The translations under genes were made by a program, and so were the position numbers. The notes beneath the pieces were generated by a model. The model was not told where the DNA came from and did no database searches. It was given only the letters and a program-made list of their open reading frames with translations. Positions 34,807 through 41,332 of a DNA stretch of 47,503 nucleotides are shown piece by piece. Position 1 is the first letter of the stretch. Each line of letters opens with the position of its first letter. The DNA is from an uncultured Prevotellaceae bacterium. Lineage in GTDB: Bacteria; Bacteroidota; Bacteroidia; Bacteroidales; Bacteroidaceae. Location of the stretch: the NCBI GenBank assembly GCA_900320045.1, contig ONQT01000018.1, positions 1 to 47,503 of the forward strand, given 5' to 3'.

Positions 34807-36206
34807 TGAAAACCAAGATAAAAAGCTTATTATTCGCTGTCATCGTGTGCTGCGGCCTGACTGCAGTACTGACAGCCTGTAGCAAAGACAACACCAGCGA
34901 CATGGCCCTCGGAGGCAACTGCATGGTGGAGGAACTGGAGCTTAACGGCCAGTATAAGGCTTCTATCAATCTCGAGAAGCGACTGCTGAAGGTGAAGGTC
35001 CCCGTAGACTTCACCCAGACAGGTGACATGACAATCACCAGTCTGAAGATCTCGGCCGGTGCTACGGCCAACTTCAAGGTCGGCGACCACCTGAACCTGC
35101 AGGCCGAAAAGGCTCTCCGCGTAAGCAACGGTGACCGCATCATGGACTATCGCCTGTCGGTACGCAACGACGAGGCCATCCTGAAGAAGTTCGTTCTGGA
35201 GGGCGTTATGGGAGCCATCGACGAGGATGCCAAGACCGTGGACATCAGCGTGACGGCCAACAGTGGCATCGACCTGTCCAACGCTACCTTCGAGGTGGAG
35301 TGCAGCGAGGATGCCGTATGCTATCCTGCCAGTGGCACGAAGGGCAACTTCAATGAGCCGTTCGTCATTACCCTAACAGACAACACGGCCAAGAGCACCT
35401 ACACCGTCAAGGTGAAGCTCATCGAGAAGCCTGTGGCACTGTTTGTCGGCGAGGCTGACAATGTGGAGAAGCTGAACAACGAGGAGAAGGCCGCCGCCAA
35501 GTGGTTTACCGGTAACATCCCCGGAGCCGCCTACGTCTCTTGGAAGGACATTGCCAGCGGCAACATCTCACTGGACGAGTGTAAGTTCGTCTTCTTCCTG
35601 CGCCACTGTGCTGCATACGGCAACTACGAGAACTTCAAGACCGGCGAGCCCGACGCTATGGCTGCCGTACCGGCTATGAAGCAGCTCTGGGAGAAAGGCG
35701 TAGGCTTTGTCTTAGGCCGTTCAGCCGTCAACTATGCCATTGCCTTGGGTGCCGCACCCGAGAATGCATTCCCCAACAACTGCTGGGGCAGCGGTGGCGA
35801 CGGCTCTGACTTGATGGGTGATGAGCCCTGGCGCTTCTCCATCTTCGACACGACACACCCGCTATGGCAGAACCTGAAGAAGTTCCCCGGTGCTGCAGAC
35901 AACAGCATCTGCGCGCTGGATAAGAACTATACCATCTGTAACACCACATCGCAGTTCCACACCTGGGCTCCGCTGAACACCGTAGCCGACGTGGAGGCAC
36001 TGCTCGGCGGACGTGCCCTCATCGGACACTCCGAGGAGGTAGCCGGCTGGGAGCTGAAGAGCAAGGACGGCAACTACGGCAAGGGTGGCATCATCTGTAT
36101 CGGTTCAGGCCTGTTCGACTGGCACTCACCGACGGAGTACACCTCTAACTACCACGACAACTGGGGTCAGGTGATGCTCAACGCATACGACTATTTAACA
36201 AAATAA
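34806..36206 (+). CDS. DUF4960 surface glycan-binding lipoprotein (BT1761-like)
   Basis: From ATG 34806 the protein has 466 residues: lipobox LTAVLTAC, two Ig-like/DUF5018-like segments (about residues 25-215: VEELELNGQYKASINLEKR and ILKKFVLEGVMGAIDEDAKT), then the DUF4960 domain with a Rossmann-like start ALFVGEADNVEKLNNEEKAA and GGRALIGHSEEVAGWE. Its place after susD and before the GH32 lipoprotein equals BT1761 of B. thetaiotaomicron, a surface levan-binding protein. The same role is inferred here. It has no catalytic motif. Confidence 0.85.
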   Translation: MKTKIKSLLFAVIVCCGLTAVLTACSKDNTSDMALGGNCMVEELELNGQYKASINLEKRLLKVKVPVDFTQTGDMTITSLKISAGATANFKVGDHLNLQAEKALRVSNGDRIMDYRLSVRNDEAILKKFVLEGVMGAIDEDAKTVDISVTANSGIDLSNATFEVECSEDAVCYPASGTKGNFNEPFVITLTDNTAKSTYTVKVKLIEKPVALFVGEADNVEKLNNEEKAAAKWFTGNIPGAAYVSWKDIASGNISLDECKFVFFLRHCAAYGNYENFKTGEPDAMAAVPAMKQLWEKGVGFVLGRSAVNYAIALGAAPENAFPNNCWGSGGDGSDLMGDEPWRFSIFDTTHPLWQNLKKFPGAADNSICALDKNYTICNTTSQFHTWAPLNTVADVEALLGGRALIGHSEEVAGWELKSKDGNYGKGGIICIGSGLFDWHSPTEYTSNYHDNWGQVMLNAYDYLTK

Positions 36207-36212
36207 CCTTTA

Positions 36213-37865
36213 ATGAAACGTCTTATGAAAAAAATCTTGAATATATTCTGCATAGGTCTGTTGGGCTGCGCTTTCTGCGCACCCATGACCTCCTGCTCCA
36301 GCGATGACGTCGTGGGCGATGCACCCCGCAACTGGGCAGGAACGACAGGGAAGTTCGAAACGAACGCTGAGAGCGAGAACGGCTTCGGCACGTTCTTCAC
36401 GCCCAAACTCGGACGCGTAGGCGACCCTATGCCTTTCTATGACAAGAAGGCCGGCGAGTTCAAGGTGCTTTACCTGCAAGAGTTTGCCAACAACGGCGAC
36501 AAGCGCTTCCACCCCTTCTGGGGCGTAGCCACCGGCGACGGCTGCAACTACCGCTCGCTGGGCGAGGTGCTGCCCTACGGCGAGACCGACTACCAGCAGG
36601 ATGCTGCGTTAGGAACTGGTTGTGCTTACTACGACGAGAAGGAAGACCTGTACTACATCTATTATACCGGCCACAACGGACTCTGCAAGAACCGCGAGGT
36701 CGTGATGCGTGCCACCTCGAAGGATTTCAAGACCTGGACGAAGGACAACCTTTGGGCACTCAACGGTCCTGACTACGGCTACTGGGGCGAGAACTTCCGC
36801 GACCCGCAGATCTTCGTGGCCGACGACGGTGCCTATCGCATGCTCATCGTCACCGCTCCCAAGGAGGGCAAGCCCCTGTTTGTCGAGTTCAAGTCGACGG
36901 ACCTGAAGAACTGGACCCACGTAGGTTCCTTCAAGATGATATGGAACGACCGCATGTGCGAGTGCCCCGATGTCTTCAAGATGGGCAACTACTGGTACAT
37001 GGTGTTCAGCGAGGCTCCGGCCTGGAGCCGTCAGGTGAAGTACGTCAGGGCTGACTCCTGGGAGAACCTGAAGAACCAGTTCGATCCTCCCAAGTGGATT
37101 GGCGACGACGAGAACCGCTCCAAGCTCGACAGCCGCGCCTTCTATGCCGGCAAGACCGCATCGAACGGTACCGACCGCTTCATCTGGGGATGGTGTCCCT
37201 TCCGCTCGGGTAGCAACATTGACGAGAAGAACATGGACGTAAAGGGCGACAAAGAGCCTAACTGGAGTGGTGCACTGGTATGCCACAAGATCCTGCAGCA
37301 CGAGGACGGCAGTCTGTCACTGGTCGCTGTTCCCGGACTGGCTGGCAAGTACAACAAGCAGCAGCCCGTCAGCATCATGGCCAGCCAGGGCTATCAGGAC
37401 GGTAAGCTCACCGGCGACGATGCCTTCGTCCTGTACAGCCGTCTGGACGACTGCAACCACCTGTCGTTCACCGTCAAGACAGCGGGCAACTCTGACAAGT
37501 TCGGCGTCTCCCTGGTTCGCAGTAACGGTGTCGGGTACTACTATACCATGGTCGTCAACCCTGAGGACAACGACAACAAGCGCAAGGTGAACTTCGAGCA
37601 GAATGGCTACATCATCGAGAAGGACGACCAGGGCAAGGAAGTGAAAAAGTACGGCCAGGGCTTCGTAGCCGGCATCGACAGCTACATGTTCCCCCGTCCT
37701 GCTGACAATACTTACAAGGTCGACATCTACACCGACAACAACGTCGTCGTGATGTACATCAACGACAATGTCTGCTACACGCAGCGCATCTATGGCGTCC
37801 GCAAGAACTGCTGGAGCATCAACAACTACGGTGGCTCCATCACCGTGAGCGAGTGCCTTGGGTGA
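36213..37865 (+). CDS. GH32 family surface lipoprotein, probable endo-levanase
   Basis: The 550-residue protein has lipobox PMTSC followed by SSDD. The five-blade propeller shows the three GH32 acids: Asp71 in GRVGDPMPFYD (nucleophile position; the canonical WMNDPNG is strongly changed), Asp197 in NFRDPQIF (RDP) and Glu250 in CECPDVF (acid/base). The 179-residue nucleophile to acid/base spacing agrees with BT1760 endo-levanase (D41/E221), which holds the same place in its locus. A C-terminal beta-sandwich follows (LDDCNHLSFTVKTAGNSDKFG). It would cut long fructans at the surface. It lies 6 bases after the DUF4960 gene. Its last codons belong to the 124-bp duplicated cassette. Confidence 0.87.
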   Translation: MKRLMKKILNIFCIGLLGCAFCAPMTSCSSDDVVGDAPRNWAGTTGKFETNAESENGFGTFFTPKLGRVGDPMPFYDKKAGEFKVLYLQEFANNGDKRFHPFWGVATGDGCNYRSLGEVLPYGETDYQQDAALGTGCAYYDEKEDLYYIYYTGHNGLCKNREVVMRATSKDFKTWTKDNLWALNGPDYGYWGENFRDPQIFVADDGAYRMLIVTAPKEGKPLFVEFKSTDLKNWTHVGSFKMIWNDRMCECPDVFKMGNYWYMVFSEAPAWSRQVKYVRADSWENLKNQFDPPKWIGDDENRSKLDSRAFYAGKTASNGTDRFIWGWCPFRSGSNIDEKNMDVKGDKEPNWSGALVCHKILQHEDGSLSLVAVPGLAGKYNKQQPVSIMASQGYQDGKLTGDDAFVLYSRLDDCNHLSFTVKTAGNSDKFGVSLVRSNGVGYYYTMVVNPEDNDNKRKVNFEQNGYIIEKDDQGKEVKKYGQGFVAGIDSYMFPRPADNTYKVDIYTDNNVVVMYINDNVCYTQRIYGVRKNCWSINNYGGSITVSECLG

Positions 37866-37903
37866 TTTTTCATTTCTGACAAAATAGTCAACAGTTGTTA
37901 CAA

Positions 37904-37932
37904 CGAACTTTTTTTGTTAGTCATTGAAACAT
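37904..37932 (+). promoter_or_regulatory. Direct-repeat operator C
   Basis: CGAACTTT (37904-37911, the most divergent repeat) and TGAAACAT (37925-37932), 21 bp apart; the second ends 29 bp before the -7 box at 37962. TGTTACAA precedes. Confidence 0.78.
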
Positions 37933-37961
37933 AAATTATAATAGTACGCGCGATAAAAGAC

Positions 37962-37970
37962 TAACTTTGC
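37962..37970 (+). promoter_or_regulatory. -7 box of the 38009 secreted-protein gene
   Basis: TAACTTTGC, 38 bases before the ATG; no -33 TTTG at normal spacing. Confidence 0.7.
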
Positions 37971-38008
37971 AGCCAGTAATTTATTAACTAATCAAACTTA
38001 TCAAACAA

Positions 38009-39433
38009 ATGAAAAAACAATTGCTCATGCTGGCCTTTGCAATGGCCGCAATGACCGCCTCGGCACAGACGGTAATCTTCGATGGTGAGAGTGGTAGTAA
38101 GGATCCTTGGTGGGGTGACGCCAGTGCTACAATAGCAAACAACCCGACCAAAGATGGTATAAACATTTCTGACAAATGCTTGCAGATAACTGCCAACAAT
38201 GACCATAAATGTGCAAAATTAGGAATGGGTGGAACTTCATTAAATGGAATGCGTCGTATTTCGTTTATGATTAAGATGCCAGAAAGTGGTGTAAACGTGA
38301 AAGTAAAGTTGATTAAGGATGGTACCTACTGGCTTTCACGTGCAGTGTGGTATGATGGCAATGGCGCATGGCAGAAAAAGACGGTGCTATTCCCGGAAGC
38401 CAGTGTCGTTGATGCGAATACTTGTATTGAACTCTTTCCGCATGAAAATGAATCTTATGGCGGTGACCTCGTCGCATATATCGATAATGTTCAGTTGGAA
38501 GGGGCTATTGTAGGTGGTGCTGGCATTGATGGCATGACAGACAACACTATATCTGCGGGAGCAAAAATAACCGGTATCTTGGCAAAAGGAACTGAAGTAT
38601 GTAGCGACATGGATCATGGTTGGAGTAAGCTGTCTTACGATGACTATGTCAAGATGAATTCAAAATTCTCCAATAATATCACCTCGGTCGATATTACTGA
38701 GGCTACGATAAGTGATTTCGATGCAAACCAGTTTTTCTGGAAGAATCCGAATAACTTAGTCTATGCCGCTGTTGATCATAGAGCCGACCATGCCAATATA
38801 CTCTACAAAGATGGTGAAGTCTGGAAAGCCAATGTATTGAACCTGAATCAAGCGAATCCTTTCGCTGCTCCTACTGACTTTAATGCCACTACGGTTCATG
38901 TCTATCGTAGTCTTCAGGCAGGTATTAACACCATGTGTCTGCCGTTCTATGTCGGTCAGGCTGAAATCAGCACCAACTGCAAGATTGCCACATTTAAGAA
39001 TGGTACTACCTTTACCTTTGTTGATCATGCTGATGCTAACGTACCTTTTTTGGCTACTGATGTCGATGACGCTGTCGATGCTGGCACTGGTCTTACGTTC
39101 TATGATAAGGGTGTTTGCGCTACCGGCTCTCTCGGCACCACATTCGTAGGCGTCTATGCTCCTAAGAGTGCTGAAAACCTCTATGGCATCAACAATGGCG
39201 GCAAACTGCAGAAGGGTGGCTCTGGTGCTAACATCAAGAGCTTCCGCGCCTATCTGACCGCTGTCGGTGAGGCTCGCGAGATTTCCTTTGAAGGCGACGT
39301 GACGGGGATTGAAAACCTCACCCCAGCCCTCTCCCAAGGAGAGGGAGCTTGGTTCGACCTTCAGGGTCGCCGTGTGGCTCAACCCACTAAGGGCCTGTAC
39401 ATCGTGAATGGCAAGAAGGTCGTTCTGAAATAA
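38009..39433 (+). CDS. Secreted protein of unknown function with T9SS-like C-terminal motif
   Basis: The 474-residue protein has a signal peptide ending TASAQ. Residues about 20-165 resemble a carbohydrate-binding jelly roll (VIFDGESGSKDPWWGD at the start, VAYIDNVQLEG at the end). The rest is unassigned. The last residues (FDLQGRRVAQPTKG, then LYIVNGKKVVLK) match the tail of the 39869 protein and resemble Prevotella T9SS sorting ends. A palindromic repeat encodes NLTPALSQGEG just before that tail. The first two thirds are clearly AT-richer than neighbouring genes, so that domain may be acquired. Operator C places it under the fructan regulator; binding of fructan is a guess, not shown. Confidence 0.75.
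   Translation: MKKQLLMLAFAMAAMTASAQTVIFDGESGSKDPWWGDASATIANNPTKDGINISDKCLQITANNDHKCAKLGMGGTSLNGMRRISFMIKMPESGVNVKVKLIKDGTYWLSRAVWYDGNGAWQKKTVLFPEASVVDANTCIELFPHENESYGGDLVAYIDNVQLEGAIVGGAGIDGMTDNTISAGAKITGILAKGTEVCSDMDHGWSKLSYDDYVKMNSKFSNNITSVDITEATISDFDANQFFWKNPNNLVYAAVDHRADHANILYKDGEVWKANVLNLNQANPFAAPTDFNATTVHVYRSLQAGINTMCLPFYVGQAEISTNCKIATFKNGTTFTFVDHADANVPFLATDVDDAVDAGTGLTFYDKGVCATGSLGTTFVGVYAPKSAENLYGINNGGKLQKGGSGANIKSFRAYLTAVGEAREISFEGDVTGIENLTPALSQGEGAWFDLQGRRVAQPTKGLYIVNGKKVVLK
39316..39350 (+). repeat. Palindromic dispersed repeat inside a coding sequence
   Basis: CCTCACCCCAG then CCCTCTCC-CAA-GGAGAGGG (8-bp stem, 39327-39345). In frame it encodes NLTPALSQGEG between the body and the C-terminal tail of the secreted protein. 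Related copies lie at 27061 and 45170. Confidence 0.8.
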
Positions 39434-39481
39434 TTAGTGTGATTCGTGACATTCGTGTTCAACATTAAACAAGAAGAAACA

Positions 39482-39658
39482 ATGAAAAAGATATATAACA
39501 CCCCTCAGTTAGAGGTTATTAAGATTCAAACTCAGCAAATGCTGGCCAATTCTATTACCGTAGATGTTGCAACTGGCGATTTTTCGGGCGACTTCAACGT
39601 CAAGGAAGAAGGCTTTGACTGGACGGACGAAGGTTTCGACTGGACGGACGAGGATTAA
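39482..39658 (+). CDS. Small acidic peptide (58 aa), MKK-Y-P-LEV/MLA family
   Basis: The peptide starts MKKIYNTPQLEVIKIQTQQM and continues LANSITVDV. The N terminus shares MKKxYxxPxLEV and KxQTxxMLAxS with the peptide on the opposite strand at 40869-41069. The C terminus is acidic and aromatic and ends in a tandem duplication EGFDWTD-EGFDWTD; the DNA repeats too. No hydrophobic signal or membrane span is present. It begins 48 bases after the 38009 gene, with no promoter seen between them, so it is probably co-transcribed under operator C, followed by a terminator. Such short N-terminally conserved peptides recur in Prevotella and Bacteroides genomes; I know no established function. Confidence 0.7.
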   Translation: MKKIYNTPQLEVIKIQTQQMLANSITVDVATGDFSGDFNVKEEGFDWTDEGFDWTDED

Positions 39659-39687
39659 AGCCGTCACACGACACCGTTTCATGTTAT

Positions 39688-39717
39688 ATCACCCAAGGTC
39701 TTTGTGCCTTGGGTGAT
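39688..39717 (+). terminator. Terminator after the small-peptide gene
   Basis: Perfect 11-bp stem ATCACCCAAGG/CCTTGGGTGAT with an 8-base loop, followed by TTCTCATTT. Its right arm is the start of duplicated cassette copy 2. Confidence 0.75.
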
Positions 39718-39754
39718 TTCTCATTTCTGACAAAATAGTCAACAGTTGTTACAA

Positions 39755-39783
39755 CGAACGATTTTTATTAGTCGATGAAACAT
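39755..39783 (+). promoter_or_regulatory. Direct-repeat operator D
   Basis: CGAACGAT (39755-39762) and TGAAACAT (39776-39783), 21 bp apart; the second ends 29 bp before the -7 box at 39813. Confidence 0.8.
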
Positions 39784-39812
39784 AAATTATAATAGTACGC
39801 GTGATAAAAGGC

Positions 39813-39821
39813 TAACTTTGC
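39813..39821 (+). promoter_or_regulatory. -7 box of the 39869 secreted-protein gene
   Basis: TAACTTTGC, 47 bases before the ATG at 39869. Confidence 0.7.
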
Positions 39822-39868
39822 AGCCAGATAATTCACTTTAGTACTAATCATTTAAAACAAAAAAGCGT

Positions 39869-40723
39869 ATGAAAAAGTTATTTTTACTCATGAGCCTGAT
39901 GGCAACAACAGTGATCGCATCGGCAACCGATGTATGGGAAGGTACACACGCAGTAACGTGGGACACCCCTTTGGAGATTGAAGCTACTAAGTTTGCAGAC
40001 GCAAAGGTTGGCCAGAAGATTGTGGTCGAGTTTACCAATGCCCAAGATGTGATTGAGCTTCATAGCAATTCTGCTATGCTGCCCGGTACATACTATGCAA
40101 ATTTCATCAAAGACAAAACCAGCATCGATGTATTTATCACACCAGGCATGCTGGCCAGTCTGAAGCAGTATGGCCTAAAAGTCTTAGGCAAGGAATTTAC
40201 CGCTACCAAGATTTGGTATGGCGACGGCAAGGAGACGGTAGACGACAATGCAGTCTGGACAGGCTATTTCTGGATGGACAACTGGTGCACTTTAGAGTTG
40301 GCAAAGACATCCTTCAACGGAATTAACTGGAGCGACTACAAGGCCATCCGCTTCTGCTCAGAGGCAAACCGCACCGACTACGTCATCAATGTGCTGACCA
40401 AGTTCGACGACCCCGCATGTAAACTGGGCGACCAAACCACAATGACCATGACCAACGCCTATGCTGAGTTGAGCCTTGAAGGTATCGACATGGCTGCCAA
40501 GCTGGAAGGCTTTGACCGTCTGATGATTCAGTGCAACAAGGAAGGTGGTGCTGCCTTCAACTTTACCGACATCATTCTCGTCAAGAAGGATGGCACTGCC
40601 ATTTCAGCTGTGAAGGCTCAGAAGTCTGCTGCCGCTGATGAGTACTTCAACCTTGCCGGCCAGCGCATTGCCCAGCCCACCAAGGGTCTGTACATCGTAA
40701 ACGGCAAAAAGATTATCAAATAA
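39869..40723 (+). CDS. Secreted protein of unknown function with T9SS-like C-terminal motif
   Basis: The 284-residue protein has a signal peptide (MKKLFLLMSLMATTVIASAT). The body has two beta-rich, jelly-roll-like segments (VWEGTHAVTWDTPLEIEATKF and VWTGYFWMDNWCTLELAKTSF), each beginning with a Trp-rich strand typical of carbohydrate-binding modules. The tail YFNLAGQRIAQPTKGLYIV, then NGKKIIK, parallels that of the 38009 protein. Operator D and the duplicated promoter cassette put it in the same regulon. It may bind fructan or another sugar at the surface; no catalytic motif was seen. Codon use is closer to the genome average than that of its partner. Confidence 0.75.
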   Translation: MKKLFLLMSLMATTVIASATDVWEGTHAVTWDTPLEIEATKFADAKVGQKIVVEFTNAQDVIELHSNSAMLPGTYYANFIKDKTSIDVFITPGMLASLKQYGLKVLGKEFTATKIWYGDGKETVDDNAVWTGYFWMDNWCTLELAKTSFNGINWSDYKAIRFCSEANRTDYVINVLTKFDDPACKLGDQTTMTMTNAYAELSLEGIDMAAKLEGFDRLMIQCNKEGGAAFNFTDIILVKKDGTAISAVKAQKSAAADEYFNLAGQRIAQPTKGLYIVNGKKIIK

Positions 40724-40792
40724 GGATACAAGATATTAGTTCTTTAATTAGTAGTTTGTTAGTAGTTTAGTAATTAGATTGTTTTCAAAGTG

Positions 40793-40829
40793 AATCCGCC
40801 CAGGTTTCGAGAGGAAACTTGGGCGGATT
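40793..40829. terminator. Hairpin between the secreted-protein gene and the convergent small-peptide gene
   Basis: 16-bp stem with one wobble pair (AATCCGCCCAGGTTTC / GAAACTTGGGCGGATT), 5-base loop, then TTCATTG on the plus strand. A likely terminator for one or both convergent genes. Confidence 0.75.
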
Positions 40830-40868
40830 TCATTGTCCACGTTGAACGGGAACGTACTTACAATATTC

Positions 40869-41069
40869 TTACTCAAAACTACTGATTGACTCCTCCGTGC
40901 CGAAGTCGAAGGCGTCGTCGTCGAAGGTGAAGTCGCCGCCAACGCTCGGTGCCAGCATCTCGCTCTCGTCAGTAACTTCCGTGCTACTCAGCGGCAGCGA
41001 TGCTGCCAGCATGCCAATGGTCTGTAGTTTCACAACCTCTAATGTGGGATTGATATATGTCTTTTTCAT
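40869..41069 (-). CDS. Small acidic peptide (66 aa), MKK-Y-P-LEV/MLA family
   Basis: The peptide starts MKKTYINPTLEVVKLQTIGM and continues LAASLPLSS. The N-terminal pattern is that of the 39482 peptide. The C terminus is again acidic and Phe-rich (GGDFTFDDDAFDFGTEE) but not similar in sequence, so the family has a conserved leader-like half and a variable half. It lies on the opposite strand, between the secreted-protein gene and the GH32 operon. No -7 box was found upstream, and operator E faces the other way. Function unknown; leader/core organisation as in a peptide precursor is one possibility. Confidence 0.65.
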   Translation of the reverse strand: MKKTYINPTLEVVKLQTIGMLAASLPLSSTEVTDESEMLAPSVGGDFTFDDDAFDFGTEESISSFE

Positions 41070-41233
41070 TGTTTTCTTCTTTTCTTTAGTTTAAACACGA
41101 ATTACCAAAAATTATCCATGTAATGACCATGAGTCCAACTGACTCAGATTGACAGCACGTTCCACCGTGAAGTCGTCTGCCAACCAAGAAAACGTGGAAG
41201 AATGTATCTCTTTTTATAGTAAAAATGTTACCA
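41070..41233. other. Intergenic stretch upstream of operator E
   Basis: About 165 bases between the minus-strand small-peptide gene and operator E. No promoter with a good -7 box, hairpin or start-bearing frame was recognised. A 35-codon open stretch without a start codon runs on the minus strand and is not called. Confidence 0.4.
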
Positions 41234-41262
41234 TGAACGATTTTTGTTAGTAAATGAATCAT
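41234..41262 (+). promoter_or_regulatory. Direct-repeat operator E (GH32-MFS-kinase operon)
   Basis: TGAACGAT (41234-41241) and TGAATCAT (41255-41262), 21 bp apart; spacer TTTTGTTAGTAAA; the second ends 29 bp before the -7 box at 41292. TGTTACCA precedes the first repeat. Confidence 0.8.
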
Positions 41263-41291
41263 TATTTATACGCCTAAAGGGAGAAATGAAT

Positions 41292-41300
41292 TATCTTTGC
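41292..41300 (+). promoter_or_regulatory. -7 box of the GH32-MFS-fructokinase operon
   Basis: TATCTTTGC, 32 bases before the ATG at 41333; no -33 TTTG at normal spacing. Confidence 0.72.
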
Positions 41301-41332
41301 AGCAGAAATTGATAACTAAAGGCATTTTTAAC

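Larger units (their letters stand above)
37853..37976 (+). repeat. 124-bp direct repeat, copy 1 (promoter cassette)
   Basis: It matches 39704-39827 with 8 mismatches and no gap by eye. It starts inside the last codons of the GH32 gene, contains operator C and the -7 box, and ends just after it. Confidence 0.85.
39704..39827 (+). repeat. 124-bp direct repeat, copy 2 (promoter cassette)
   Basis: Second copy of 37853-37976 (8 mismatches in 124, no gap). It includes the right arm of the preceding terminator, operator D and the -7 box. Confidence 0.85.

Noticed and set aside
41110-41210. Minus-strand open stretch reading HSSTFSWLADDFTVERAV and onward to a stop
   Set aside because: It has no start codon after the preceding stop and is only about 35 codons long; it could be a fragment but chance explains it.
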